Assembly: GCF_014237835.1 (NCBI RefSeq)
Contig: NZ_JACJVI010000010.1
Location: 124,001 to 188,000, forward strand
From: Rhizobium sp. AQ_MP
GTDB taxonomy: Bacteria; Pseudomonadota; Alphaproteobacteria; Rhizobiales; Rhizobiaceae
Direction: 5' to 3'
Length of the DNA: 64,000 nt
Within the stretch, counting starts at the first letter, position 1. Each line of letters begins with the position of its first letter. Below, piece after piece: positions 16,655-25,375 of this stretch. Position numbers and translations under genes: made by a program. The notes under the pieces are model-generated. The model worked only from the letters and a program-made list of their open reading frames with translations. It was not told the origin of the DNA and ran no database searches.

Positions 16655-17161
16655 CTACCAGTGATGCGCGGGGGCGATCTCTCCGCGCAGCTCGGCAATT
16701 CGCCGCCGCGTCGCTTCAGTCGTCGCCTCCGGCAATGCGTCGGGTGGGAAGAACCCGCATTCGGCGATCTCACGGTCCGCCGGGCGATCAGCCGTCTGCC
16801 GCACCGTAACCCGGTAGAGCAAAACATGATCGCGTCCGCTGATCCGCGCATTGAAATAGGCATGGAAGAGTTCCGGGGCGCCGAGCGCCTCCAGATTTCC
16901 CTCCTCGCGCATTTCCTTGATCAGCGCCTCCATCGCGGTTTCGCCACGCTCGACCCCGCCGCCCGGCAGATGCCAGCCCGGCACATAGGTGTGCCGCACG
17001 AGAAACACCCGGCCCACCTCGTCGAAACAGGCCGCCCGCACCCCGAGCGTCATGCCGCGGCTGGCGGCGAAATAGACATGCAGCAGACGAACAAGGAACC
17101 TCTTCGGCCATCCGAGCCTTTCGCTATCAGGGCCTGTTCCTGCCCCACCCGCTGGCTTCAT
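16655..17161 (-). CDS. Nudix hydrolase
   Basis: The 168-residue protein carries a complete Nudix box in GWHLPGGGVERGETAMEALIKEMREEGNL (G-x5-E-x7-REEGN form, residues about 62-88; the usual E-E-x-G appears as MREEGNL). The N-terminus (RFLVRLLHVYFAASRGMTLGVRAACFDEVGRVFLVRHTYVPG) marks it as the group often annotated as DNA mismatch repair or ADP-ribose pyrophosphatase-like in rhizobia. Substrate not determined. It converges with the GST gene, with two bases between stops, and is divergent from the metallophosphoesterase gene. Confidence 0.9.
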   Translation of the reverse strand: MKPAGGAGTGPDSERLGWPKRFLVRLLHVYFAASRGMTLGVRAACFDEVGRVFLVRHTYVPGWHLPGGGVERGETAMEALIKEMREEGNLEALGAPELFHAYFNARISGRDHVLLYRVTVRQTADRPADREIAECGFFPPDALPEATTEATRRRIAELRGEIAPAHHW

Positions 17162-17202
17162 TTTTCTTGCCCCTCGGTTTCAGCGCCGCTATGAGAAGCG
17201 CC

Positions 17203-18114
17203 ATGTTCAAGCTCGCCCACATCTCCGACGTGCATCTCGGCCCGCTGCCGAACCTGACGATCCGGGAACTGGCCTCGAAGCGGATTACGGGCTATGTGAA
17301 CTGGCATCGCAACCGCCGCAAGCATCTTTTCCCCAATGCACTGGAAATAGTCTTGGACGCGCTTCGCACCGAGAACCCCGATCATCTTGCGATCACCGGC
17401 GACCTGGTAAACCTCGCTTCGAAGCTTGAGGTCAAGCTGGTCTCCGAATGGCTAAAGGAAGCCGGCGCCCCCCTCGACACCTCCGTCGTCCCCGGTAACC
17501 ACGACGCCTATGTGCCCGGCGCCCATGAACGCGTCGTGCAAGCCTGGTACGACTACATGCGTGGCGACGACGATCCGCTGATCTTCCAGGACGACCACAA
17601 GCTCTTCCCCTATATCCGCCGCCGTGGCCCAGTCGCGCTGATCGGCTGCTCGACCTCGATCGCCACCCCGCCCTTCTCCGCCCAGGGCTATTTCAGCGGC
17701 CGCCAGGCGCGCGAGACGGCAGGACTGTTGAAGGCGGCCGGTGAGGAAGGTCTGTTCCGCGTCGTGATGATCCACCATCCGCCGATCCGGGGTGCTGCCC
17801 CCCAGCACAAGCGCATGCTCGGTATCCGGCGCTTCGCGGCTGCCATCCGCACCGGCGGCGCCGAACTCGTGCTGCATGGCCACACGCATCTCAACACGCT
17901 CTACTGGCTAGCAGACCGCGAAAAGAAGGTCCCCGTCGTCGGCATCGCCTCCGCCAGCCAGGGCCCCGGCGCCAAGAAACCGGCCGCCGGCTACAATCTC
18001 TTCTCGATCGATGGTGAAGCCGGAAACTGGCAGCTCGACTGGCAACGCTACAAGATCGAGCGCGAAGACGCGCCTCTGAAGCTCGACCACGCAGAGCGTC
18101 TGCTGGGCGGCTGA
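17203..18114 (+). CDS. Calcineurin-like metallophosphoesterase
   Basis: All metal-binding motifs of the fold are present in the 303-residue protein: KLAHISDVHLG (residues 3-13), ITGDLVNLASK near 66-76, VVPGNHDAYVPG near 97-108, VVMIHHPPIRG and LVLHGHTHLNT. Such enzymes are phosphodiesterases with a dinuclear metal site, related to the CpdA/Icc group; the true substrate is not evident. An alternative ATG lies 12 bases upstream (17191). It converges with the alpha/beta hydrolase gene. Confidence 0.92.
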   Translation: MFKLAHISDVHLGPLPNLTIRELASKRITGYVNWHRNRRKHLFPNALEIVLDALRTENPDHLAITGDLVNLASKLEVKLVSEWLKEAGAPLDTSVVPGNHDAYVPGAHERVVQAWYDYMRGDDDPLIFQDDHKLFPYIRRRGPVALIGCSTSIATPPFSAQGYFSGRQARETAGLLKAAGEEGLFRVVMIHHPPIRGAAPQHKRMLGIRRFAAAIRTGGAELVLHGHTHLNTLYWLADREKKVPVVGIASASQGPGAKKPAAGYNLFSIDGEAGNWQLDWQRYKIEREDAPLKLDHAERLLGG

Positions 18115-18116
18115 CT

Positions 18117-18893
18117 TCAGCCGTTTGCCAGAGCCGCCTTGAGCGCTGCTGCCACGGACACCGGCGCCTCGTCGATCAGCATATGCCCTGCCCCCTCGAC
18201 CAAGGTCACCACCGCACCCGGCCAGATCGTCGACGCCTGCTCGACCGGCAGGATCGGATCTGCGGTGCCCCATAGGAGCCGCGTCGGGATCCCAAGACCG
18301 TCGAAGGATCGCAGCGGCAACGTCCCCTGCCCCGTCCGACCGTCGCGCTCGACCAGGAAGGAGGCGAGAATGGCCAGCAGCCGATCCACGGCGGCGGGTG
18401 CCTGGCGCGCCGCAGCCAGCCGTTCGAGGCCGAATCCATCCGCCACATGGCCTGGTGCCATCATCGCCGCAAGCGCCGTGGCAAGCTCACCTGGCTCAGC
18501 CGCAACCGCATAGCGCCGCAGGGCCTGATGATCGATCTCGAAGCCGAAACCACCGGGGGCTAGAAGCGTCAGTGAGCAAATACGGGAGGCAGCCTTCAGC
18601 GCAACGAGGCTCGCCACCGCCCCGCCCATCGAGTGACCGCAGAGATGGAAGGAGGACACGCCCCGCCGGTCGAGATCAGCCAGTATGGCCTTGGCCATCA
18701 CCCCGGCATGCCCGACGCCCTCGGCATCGAGCGAGCCTCCATGCCCCGGAAGATCGTAGATGATAAGCGGCTGATCAGCATCGAGCCGGTCGATGACCGG
18801 CGCCCAGAGCGCGCCAATCCCGCCGAACCCGTGCAGCAGCACGAGTGGGGTCTTCGCCGAGGACAGATGTCGAACCTCGGCGAAGAGCATCAT
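18117..18893 (-). CDS. Alpha/beta hydrolase
   Basis: The 258-residue alpha/beta hydrolase has the oxyanion segment PLVLLHGFGGIGALW (residues 16-30), nucleophile elbow CGHSMGGAVAS near 88-98 with the catalytic serine, TRLLWGTADPILP carrying the acid, and VEGAGHMLIDEAP with the catalytic histidine. Its closest style is esterase or acyl-lyase-like (pimeloyl ester or dihydrolipoamide acetyltransferase-like hydrolases). It follows leuA on the same strand after four bases and is probably co-transcribed with it. Confidence 0.9.
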   Translation of the reverse strand: MMLFAEVRHLSSAKTPLVLLHGFGGIGALWAPVIDRLDADQPLIIYDLPGHGGSLDAEGVGHAGVMAKAILADLDRRGVSSFHLCGHSMGGAVASLVALKAASRICSLTLLAPGGFGFEIDHQALRRYAVAAEPGELATALAAMMAPGHVADGFGLERLAAARQAPAAVDRLLAILASFLVERDGRTGQGTLPLRSFDGLGIPTRLLWGTADPILPVEQASTIWPGAVVTLVEGAGHMLIDEAPVSVAAALKAALANG

Positions 18894-18897
18894 GGCT

Positions 18898-20610
18898 TCA
18901 CGCCTTCTTCTGCTCGTCGAGCACGCGGTTGGCCGCCGAGACGATGGCCTCCAGAGAGGCTGTCACGATATTGGTGTTGATGCCAGCCCCGAACAGCTTG
19001 CCGCCGGCATGTGCCATCTCGACATAGGCAATGGCCGCTGCGTTCGAACCATGCTGCAGCGAATGCTCGGAATAATCCTGCACAGAGAGATCAATGCCGA
19101 GATAGGTCGACAGCGCATTGACGAAACCGTCGATCGGACCCGTGCCCTTGCCCTCGATCCGCTTCACCTCGCCATTGTCGGTGATTTCGGCGGCAACCAC
19201 GCGGATGCCCTTCTTCTCCGTATCCGGAAAGGTGTGGTGGTCTACGAATTTCAGGCGCGAACCAGTCTGATCGACATAACGCTCGATGAAGCGTTCATAG
19301 ATCTTCTTCGACGGCAGTTCCTTGCCCTCCTCGTCGGTGATCCGCTGGATGTCCTCGCGGAACTCGATCTGCAGATTGCGCGGCAGGTTGATGCCGTAAT
19401 CCTCCTGCAGGATATAGGCGATGCCGCCCTTGCCCGACTGCGAGTTGATGCGGATGATCGCCTCATAGGTGCGGCCGACATCCTGCGGATCGATCGGCAG
19501 ATAAGGCACTTCCCAGATCGGCGAATTGGCCTTTTTGATCGCCTTCATGCCCTTGTTGATCGCATCCTGATGCGAGCCGGAGAAAGCCGTGTAGACCAGC
19601 TCGCCGACATAAGGATGACGCTCGGGGATCACCATCTCGTTGGAATATTCGTAGACCGCCTTGATCCGCTCGATGTCGGTGCAATCCAGTTTCGGGTCAA
19701 CACCCTGCGTATACATGTTGAGCGCCAGCGTCACGACGTCAACATTGCCGGTGCGCTCGCCATTGCCGAACAGCGTGCCCTCGACACGATCGGCACCGGC
19801 CATCAGGCCGAGTTCGGTCGCGGCAATGCCCGTGCCCCGGTCATTATGCGGATGCAGCGAGATGATCACGTTCTCGCGGTTGTCGATGTTGCGGCACATC
19901 CATTCGATCTGGTCAGCATAGATGTTCGGCGTCGCCATCTCGACGGTCGACGGCAGGTTGAGGATCAGCTTGTTCTCCGCCGTCGGCTTTACCTCGGCGA
20001 TGACGGCATTGCAGATCTCCAGCGCTACTTCCAGCTCGGTGCCGGTGAAGCTTTCCGGCGAATACTCGAAGCGATAGCCGCCGCCAGCCTTGGCCGACAT
20101 GTCCATGATCATCTTCGCCGCATCGACGGCGATCTGCTTGATCCCGGCGACATCCTTGCCGAACACCACGCGGCGCTGCAGTTCGGAGGTCGAGTTGTAG
20201 AAATGGATGATCGGGTTCGTGGCCCCTTCCAGCGCTTCGAAGGTCCGCGTGATCAGCTCAGGGCGGCACTGTACCAAAACCTGCAGGGAGACGTCGGCGG
20301 GAACTCCACCCTCTTCCACGCACCAGCGGGCAAAGTCAAAATCGGTCTGCGACGCGGACGGAAAGCCGATCTCAATTTCCTTGAAGCCCATGTCGAGCAA
20401 GAGCTGGAACATCCGGGCCTTGCGGTCATGGCCCATCGGGTTGACCAGCGACTGGTTGCCATCGCGCAAGTCGACGGAACACCAGATCGGCGCCTTGTCG
20501 ATCACCTTCGACGGCCAGGTGCGGTCGGCAATGTCGATCTGCGGATAAGGGCGATACTTGGTGGCGGCGTCCGGCATGCCCTGCTTGACGGTATGGGTCT
20601 TCAAAATCAT
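18898..20610 (-). CDS. leuA: 2-isopropylmalate synthase
   Basis: Condenses acetyl-CoA with 2-oxoisovalerate, the first committed step of leucine synthesis. The 570-residue protein is the long LeuA form found in rhizobia and actinobacteria, opening MILKTHTVKQGMPDAATKYRPYP. It has the HMGL-like catalytic signature WCSVDLRDGNQSLVNPM (residues about 43-59), the GFKEIEIGFPSASQTDFDF strand, LHPHNDRGTG with metal-binding histidines, and a C-terminal regulatory LeuA dimer domain (GSRLKFVDHHTFP to the end) for leucine feedback. A leucine-rich leader peptide lies 160 bases upstream, so attenuation control is likely. Confidence 0.97.
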   Translation of the reverse strand: MILKTHTVKQGMPDAATKYRPYPQIDIADRTWPSKVIDKAPIWCSVDLRDGNQSLVNPMGHDRKARMFQLLLDMGFKEIEIGFPSASQTDFDFARWCVEEGGVPADVSLQVLVQCRPELITRTFEALEGATNPIIHFYNSTSELQRRVVFGKDVAGIKQIAVDAAKMIMDMSAKAGGGYRFEYSPESFTGTELEVALEICNAVIAEVKPTAENKLILNLPSTVEMATPNIYADQIEWMCRNIDNRENVIISLHPHNDRGTGIAATELGLMAGADRVEGTLFGNGERTGNVDVVTLALNMYTQGVDPKLDCTDIERIKAVYEYSNEMVIPERHPYVGELVYTAFSGSHQDAINKGMKAIKKANSPIWEVPYLPIDPQDVGRTYEAIIRINSQSGKGGIAYILQEDYGINLPRNLQIEFREDIQRITDEEGKELPSKKIYERFIERYVDQTGSRLKFVDHHTFPDTEKKGIRVVAAEITDNGEVKRIEGKGTGPIDGFVNALSTYLGIDLSVQDYSEHSLQHGSNAAAIAYVEMAHAGGKLFGAGINTNIVTASLEAIVSAANRVLDEQKKA

Positions 20611-20770
20611 CGTCTTCGTCTCTTCTCGTCCTCGTCGGCGTGAACGGCTGATAGCAAATCAGCCTGGCTTTGACACGTCCGAACGAACCCTGTTCAGGGA
20701 ATTACTGATCTGGATTAGGGAGTTTTCGAGGAGCAATCGCCAAACGGCTGACCCGGCCGCCGGGCGCTCC
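20611..20770 (-). promoter_or_regulatory. leuA attenuator leader region
   Basis: The 160 bases between the leader-peptide stop and leuA contain alternative pairings on the minus strand. A 7-bp stem GAGGAGC (20766-20772) / GCTCCTC (20728-20734) includes the leader stop codon. A competing stem GCCGGG (20779-20784) / CCCGGC (20759-20764) overlaps its span. A later hairpin GGCTGAT / ATCAGCC lies at 20646-20664. The final hairpin lacks a clear T run, so the termination mode is uncertain. Confidence 0.55.
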
Positions 20771-20860
20771 TCAACGGACCCGGCAACCGCGGATAAGGCC
20801 GAGAAGAAGAAGCGAGTTTGGCACCGACGCGACAAAGCCGGCCGCAGAGCGGGCCGTCAT
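20771..20860 (-). CDS. leuA leader peptide (attenuator), 29 aa
   Basis: Short frame MTARSAAGFVASVPNSLLLL followed by GLIRGCRVR and a stop. Four consecutive leucine codons (CTT CTT CTT CTC, 20801-20812) and a fifth CTT two codons later are what a leucine attenuator needs: ribosome stalling at the Leu run would shift RNA pairing downstream and permit leuA expression. An alternative start at 20896 would give 41 residues (MKTNGTTFAATD added). No strong ribosome binding site is visible before either start. The position directly upstream of leuA makes the assignment convincing despite the small size. Confidence 0.75.
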   Translation of the reverse strand: MTARSAAGFVASVPNSLLLLGLIRGCRVR

Positions 20861-20937
20861 GTCAGTCGCAGCAAAGGTCGTGCCGTTGGTCTTCATGAGA
20901 TGAGGAATAACGCGACGAACTGAATCGCGCAAGGGTG

Positions 20938-21177
20938 TTATTTCGGCCAGGGGGCCCCCTTCAGCTTCTCGCCGATCCATCCGGCGAGAAGGGCTTCTCG
21001 GGTCACACCCAATCGAGCAGCCTCCTCGTCCAGCTGCCGCAATTGCAGCGCCGAAAGATGTAAGCTGGTTTCGATCGGCTCATTGGGTCGCCAAGCGTTC
21101 TCCCAGTCGAGATACTCGCTGATATCCTCCCCATCATCGAATTTCTTGTCAAATTCGGCTGCGGTTATAGTTTTCAT
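20938..21177 (-). CDS. brnA: BrnA/CopG-type antitoxin (pair 1)
   Basis: The 79-residue protein opens MKTITAAEFDKKFDDGEDIS and ends with a CopG-like ribbon-helix-helix segment (TSLHLSALQLRQLDEEAARLGVTREALLAGWI). This is the CopG-type antitoxin that accompanies BrnT toxins. It overlaps the 3-prime end of brnT by 29 bases, so the pair is co-transcribed with the toxin first. A GGAG about ten bases before the ATG is a moderate ribosome binding site. Its presumed job is to neutralise BrnT and repress the shared promoter. Confidence 0.85.
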   Translation of the reverse strand: MKTITAAEFDKKFDDGEDISEYLDWENAWRPNEPIETSLHLSALQLRQLDEEAARLGVTREALLAGWIGEKLKGAPWPK

Positions 21178-21427
21178 AGCGCTCTTTCTCCATGGCCCGG
21201 GCCCGTCTGACAGAAATCAGTCGAACCGTTTCACTGCGCAGGACGTAAACGGCCACCCATAAACGGCCGTCCATTTCCGCAATAAGTGCGTATCGAGCTT
21301 CGCCTACATACTTGGCTCGGATGATCAGCCTCAGTTTGTCCCGCCAAAGGGCTTGAGCCTCGACAAAGTCGACGCCGTGCTTGTCTTTGTTGCTGGCGCT
21401 CTTGGCCGGATCGAACTCGAAATCCAT
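21149..21427 (-). CDS. brnT: BrnT-family ribonuclease toxin (pair 1)
   Basis: The 92-residue toxin starts MDFEFDPAKSASNKDKHGVDF, the BrnT signature F-x-x-D-x-x-K-x-x-x-N-x-x-K-H-G-V-x-F, and ends with ETVRLISVRRARAMEKERYEN, which carries the basic residues of the RelE-like RNase fold. BrnT cleaves RNA and halts translation under stress. No ribosome binding site precedes the ATG; instead TACATT ends exactly five bases upstream, compatible with a leaderless transcript. Confidence 0.92.
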   Translation of the reverse strand: MDFEFDPAKSASNKDKHGVDFVEAQALWRDKLRLIIRAKYVGEARYALIAEMDGRLWVAVYVLRSETVRLISVRRARAMEKERYENYNRSRI

Positions 21428-21465
21428 GCATCAATGTAACACACGCAACGCGTAGACTCCAGTTT

Positions 21466-22644
21466 TCAACCCTTCCGTGCAGCCTTCACCAGTCCCAGCA
21501 TCGCCACACCCGCAATCAAACCCCAGAAAGCCCCTGAGATCCCCAGAATGGAAATCCCCGAAGCCGTCACCAGGAAGGTCACCGCAGCAGCCTCCCGCGT
21601 CTCGGGCACCTGAAACGCCGCCACCGCCGAGCCGGAAAACGCCCCGATCAGCGCCAGACCCGCCACCGACTGAATGAGGATCGGTGGCGCAAGCGACACG
21701 AAGCCGGTCACGGCACCAGCCGCCAGCCCGAGCAGCACATAGCCGATGCCGGCGATGATCGCCGCCCAGTAGCGCCGCTTCGGATCGGCATGCGCATCCT
21801 CACCGGCACACATCGCAGCCGTGATCGCCGCGAGGTTCACCGCATGGCCGCCGAACGGCGCAGAGAGCGCCGAAAACACACCCGTCACCGCAAACATCGG
21901 CCCCGGATTGGGCTCGTATTTGTTGACCTTGAGGATCGCGATACCAGGAATGTTCTGCGAGGCCATGGTGACGATGAAGAGCGGCAGCGCGATCGACACC
22001 AGCGTCGGCAGCGTGAAGACCGGCATCACGAACTCCACCGGCGGCGCAAGTGACGCCGCCCAGCTCGCCATCGCCCCCTCGGGCAGATCCACGCCGAAGA
22101 CGATGACGACCACAAAGGTCAAGAGAGCCGCCGGCACCGCGTAGAGCCGCTTGAACGCCGCCACCACCGCCCAGACCACGAGAATGGGCAGCCCGAGCAA
22201 CGGATCGAAGGCCACGGCCTTGAACGGCGCAAAGCAGAGATTGAGGATGACACCCGCGAGCATGGCATTCGCAATCGGCGCCGGGATCGCCGCCACGGCC
22301 CGCCCGAAAGGCCGGATGAGGCCAGCGAGCACGATCAGCGCCGCGCAAACGAGAAACGCCCCGACGGCCGCCGGAAAACCGCCGACCGGAATGCCCGCCG
22401 TTGCCATCAGTGCCGCGCCCGGCGTCGACCAGGCGACCGAAACCGGCAGCTTCGTCCACACACTCAAGACGATCCCGCAGATCCCCATGGCGACCGAAAG
22501 CGCCATCAGCCCGGACGCTGCCTCGTAGTCCGTGGCACCGACGCCCTTCAGCCCCTGCAGGACGACGGCGAAGGAACTGGCAAAACCGACAAAGGCGACG
22601 AGCACGCCCATGAAGGCGGCCTGGGGAGAAAAGTCTTTGAGCAT
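21466..22644 (-). CDS. BenE-family benzoate/aromatic acid transporter
   Basis: The 392-residue integral membrane protein has about eleven to twelve hydrophobic segments and the BenE signatures: SVAWSTPGAALMATAG near residues 65-80, IANAMLAGVILNLCFAPF, VTMASQNIPGIAILKVN and FGGHAVNLAAITAAMCAG. BenE proteins are proton-coupled benzoate importers of the inner membrane; the real substrate is not proven here because no aromatic catabolic gene is adjacent. The start MLKDFSPQAAFMGVL gives the normal family length; the longer frame to 22707 lacks support. Confidence 0.9.
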   Translation of the reverse strand: MLKDFSPQAAFMGVLVAFVGFASSFAVVLQGLKGVGATDYEAASGLMALSVAMGICGIVLSVWTKLPVSVAWSTPGAALMATAGIPVGGFPAAVGAFLVCAALIVLAGLIRPFGRAVAAIPAPIANAMLAGVILNLCFAPFKAVAFDPLLGLPILVVWAVVAAFKRLYAVPAALLTFVVVIVFGVDLPEGAMASWAASLAPPVEFVMPVFTLPTLVSIALPLFIVTMASQNIPGIAILKVNKYEPNPGPMFAVTGVFSALSAPFGGHAVNLAAITAAMCAGEDAHADPKRRYWAAIIAGIGYVLLGLAAGAVTGFVSLAPPILIQSVAGLALIGAFSGSAVAAFQVPETREAAAVTFLVTASGISILGISGAFWGLIAGVAMLGLVKAARKG

Positions 22645-22741
22645 GATGGACTCGGGGCACGAGAGCTGGTGAACTCCAGCCCAATCAAATTCCAGCCCGC
22701 CTTGCAAGCCGGGACAGGCCGCGATCCGTACGCCTCTGGCG

Positions 22742-23932
22742 TCAGGCGGGCTTTGTCACAGGTCCGGCGTCACCCGATGCCGTAACGTCATCTGCAGCCG
22801 CCGCCTCAAAACGCGCCAGAACCACCCGGTCACGACCGCCACGTTTGGCGGCGTAGAGCGCTTCATCCGCCCGAGCCACGAGCTGCGCAATCGACATCGC
22901 TACGGGCGCGACCGCCACTCCGGCACTCATTGTCACGGGGATCGCCGTGCCCTCATGCAGGATCAGCTGGGATCCGATCGAGCGGCGCAGCTCTTCCGCG
23001 ATCTGTTGGGCCTCGTCCTTTCCCGCGCCCGGCAGGAACAGCCCGAATTCTTCCCCGCCCATGCGCGCAAGTATGGCATCCGGCCCGAGCAGCCTCCCCA
23101 TCGCCTGCGCCACGGACGTTAGCACCAGATCCCCTGCCAGATGCCCATGCCGGTCGTTCACCTGCTTGAAGTGGTCGATATCGATGATGACATAGGCGCT
23201 GCCTTTCGGCGCCTGCCGCGGCAGACGGTCCATCATCCAGTGGCGGTTGCGGATCCCCGTCAGGCTGTCGGTTTCGGTGAGCGCAATCAGCCGCCGCTCC
23301 GCCCGCTCCTGAACCAGGATCAGGACGAACATGGCGATGGCAAACTGGCAGAGGATCAGGACCAGAAAGGTCGTCGGCGGGCTCACCGGCAACCGTCCCG
23401 GATAGGCAATGGCGGCCAGGGTGGTGAAGGCAATGACCGCCTTGCAGACAAGCGCACCACCAAGACCCCAACGGGTCTGAAGAAACTCACCGGGGCGGTC
23501 TCGAACCACAAGCCAGGCGCTGGCCAGCGCGAAGCTCCCCATGACCGCGAGGAAGACGGAAGCGCGCTCGGCATTATGCAGATAGAAGCCGCTGATCCGC
23601 GCCCAAACCGTCAGGCCCAGCGGCAGCACGAGCACGAACCAGGCGCGCCCCGCCGGCCTCTCTTCCGTCAGATTGATCAAGCCCACCCAGAAGAGCGCAT
23701 AGGAGGCGGGCCCGCTGAGAAAGCTCCAGAAGGTCCAGGTTTCATAGTCGACGACGCCCTGCGCTCCGGTAGCAGCGAGCAGCGAACCCATGCCCAGAAC
23801 CAGGAAAGCCGCAGCCATCTTGCCAAGTCCACGGCTTCGCCGCGATCGGAAGCGCACATAGAGGAAACACATCGCACCGACCAGAAGCGACAGGGGATGG
23901 AGCGTCAGGATGGTGGCGAGATCGAGATGCAT
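22742..23932 (-). CDS. Membrane diguanylate cyclase (GGDEF)
   Basis: Synthesises the second messenger cyclic di-GMP from two GTP. The 396-residue protein has an N-terminal region with about seven hydrophobic segments (residues about 5-205) and a C-terminal GGDEF domain: LTGIRNRHWM, DIDHFKQVNDRHGHLAGD and the active site MGGEEFGLF. The upstream inhibitory RxxD site is not present (LGPDAILARM at that position), so product inhibition through the I-site is unlikely. ATG at 23932 gives MHLDLATILTLHPLSLLVG; a GTG nine bases upstream is an alternative. It stands alone. Confidence 0.93.
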   Translation of the reverse strand: MHLDLATILTLHPLSLLVGAMCFLYVRFRSRRSRGLGKMAAAFLVLGMGSLLAATGAQGVVDYETWTFWSFLSGPASYALFWVGLINLTEERPAGRAWFVLVLPLGLTVWARISGFYLHNAERASVFLAVMGSFALASAWLVVRDRPGEFLQTRWGLGGALVCKAVIAFTTLAAIAYPGRLPVSPPTTFLVLILCQFAIAMFVLILVQERAERRLIALTETDSLTGIRNRHWMMDRLPRQAPKGSAYVIIDIDHFKQVNDRHGHLAGDLVLTSVAQAMGRLLGPDAILARMGGEEFGLFLPGAGKDEAQQIAEELRRSIGSQLILHEGTAIPVTMSAGVAVAPVAMSIAQLVARADEALYAAKRGGRDRVVLARFEAAAADDVTASGDAGPVTKPA

Positions 23933-24154
23933 GCGTTTCACGGGTTGATTGTTCCACCTGCAATTATCGCCCCAGAGGTTGCCGCTTCCTAAAGACAGCC
24001 CGTCACCTTTTGCATGGCAGCACCCCGCTCAACGCAGGGCGGCAGGTTCCGCCGCGATCACCGGCGTCATCGTCACTTCATGATTTGCGGCCAAACAGTC
24101 CAGAACGCTGAAAAACCTAAGCTTCCGCTTGCGTTTTCACCCCCTTTTGCCTAT

Positions 24155-24183
24155 GGGACCCCCCGACGCATTCGGGGCGTCCC
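24155..24183 (+). promoter_or_regulatory. Strong hairpin in the nspC 5-prime region
   Basis: Eleven-base arms GGGACCCCCCG and CGGGGCGTCCC pair with one mismatch around a seven-base loop, about 45 bases upstream of the chosen nspC start. No T run follows. It could affect mRNA stability or translation of the polyamine genes, or be the base of a regulatory leader. Confidence 0.45.
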
Positions 24184-24227
24184 GTTCACTTCCGCCAGAT
24201 ATGGCTGGGTTCACGAAGGATAGAGCC

Positions 24228-25325
24228 TTGATCCAGACTCCCTATTACCTGATCGACAAGTCCAAGCTGCTCCACAACATGGAGAAGATCGCGACTTTGC
24301 GCGAACTCTCCGGCGCGAAGGCGCTTCTGGCACTGAAATGTTTCGCCACCTGGTCGGTCTTCGATTTCATGCGCGACTATATGGACGGCACGACCTCCTC
24401 CTCGCTCAACGAAGTCCGCCTCGGCCATGAGCGTTTCGGCAAGGAAACCCATGCCTATTCGGTGGCTTACGCCGATTACGAGATCGACGAAGTCGTCTCC
24501 CATGCCGACAAGATCATCTTCAATTCACTCGGCCAGCTGACCCGCTTCGAGCAGCAGTCGTCCGGCATCATCCGCGGCCTGCGCCTGAACCCCGGCGTCT
24601 CCTCCTCGAGCTTCGACCTTGCCGATCCCGCCCGCCCCTTCTCGCGTCTGGGCGAGTGGGACCTGAAGAAGGTCGAGCCGGTCATGGACCTGATCTCCGG
24701 CTTCATGATCCACAACAACTGCGAAAACGGGGATTTCGACCTCTTCGACAAGATGCTCGGCGACATCGAACAAAAGTTCGGCCCCCTGCTGAAGAAGGCC
24801 GACTGGGTCTCGCTCGGCGGCGGCATCCATTTCACCGGCGAAAACTATCCGCTGGAGAAGTTTGCCGAGCGCCTCAAGCGTTTCTCCGGCGAGTTCGGCG
24901 TCCAGGTCTATCTGGAGCCCGGCGAAGCCTCGATCACCAAGTCGACCACGCTCGAAGTCACCGTGCTCGACAAGCTCTATAACGGCAAGGATCTTGTCGT
25001 GGTGGACTCGTCCATCGAAGCGCATCTCCTCGATCTCCTGATCTACCGGGAAAGCGCGAAGGTCCACCCCAACCAGGGACCGCACCGGTACCAGGTCTGC
25101 GGCAAGTCCTGCCTCGCGGGCGATATCTTCGGCGAGTTCAATTTCGAACAGGAACTGAACATCGGCGACCGCATCTCGCTGCAGGACACCGCCGGCTACA
25201 CGATGGTCAAGAAAAACTGGTTTAACGGCGTGCAAATGCCGGCAATCGCCATCCGCGAACTGGATGGCAGCCTCAGGACGGTCCGTGAGTTCGACTACAC
25301 GGACTACGAAACAAGCCTGTCCTGA
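24228..25325 (+). CDS. nspC: Carboxynorspermidine decarboxylase
   Basis: PLP-dependent decarboxylase that turns carboxy(nor)spermidine into (nor)spermidine. The protein of 365 residues from the TTG start (374 from the ATG at 24201) has the alanine-racemase-fold lysine in ALLALKCFATW (K37), the substrate-loop SSSLNEVRLGHE, LRLNPGVSSSSFDLADPARPFSRLGEW, HNNCENGDFD, SLGGGIHFTGENYP and VYLEPGEASITKSTTLEVTV, all typical of NspC. The TTG follows an AAGGATAG site; the ATG at 24201 has none. The dehydrogenase gene follows after 50 bases, forming the alternative spermidine pathway from aspartate semialdehyde. Confidence 0.95.
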   Translation: MIQTPYYLIDKSKLLHNMEKIATLRELSGAKALLALKCFATWSVFDFMRDYMDGTTSSSLNEVRLGHERFGKETHAYSVAYADYEIDEVVSHADKIIFNSLGQLTRFEQQSSGIIRGLRLNPGVSSSSFDLADPARPFSRLGEWDLKKVEPVMDLISGFMIHNNCENGDFDLFDKMLGDIEQKFGPLLKKADWVSLGGGIHFTGENYPLEKFAERLKRFSGEFGVQVYLEPGEASITKSTTLEVTVLDKLYNGKDLVVVDSSIEAHLLDLLIYRESAKVHPNQGPHRYQVCGKSCLAGDIFGEFNFEQELNIGDRISLQDTAGYTMVKKNWFNGVQMPAIAIRELDGSLRTVREFDYTDYETSLS

Positions 25326-25375
25326 ACTCCCTCAGGAACAGGTTCTGACGATTGGACATAGGAGTTGGTCCCATT

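Noticed and set aside
18793-20643. Long open frame of about 616 codons on the plus strand antisense to leuA
   Set aside because: It mirrors leuA codons in the opposite strand, has no recognisable motif, and the minus-strand protein is unambiguous.
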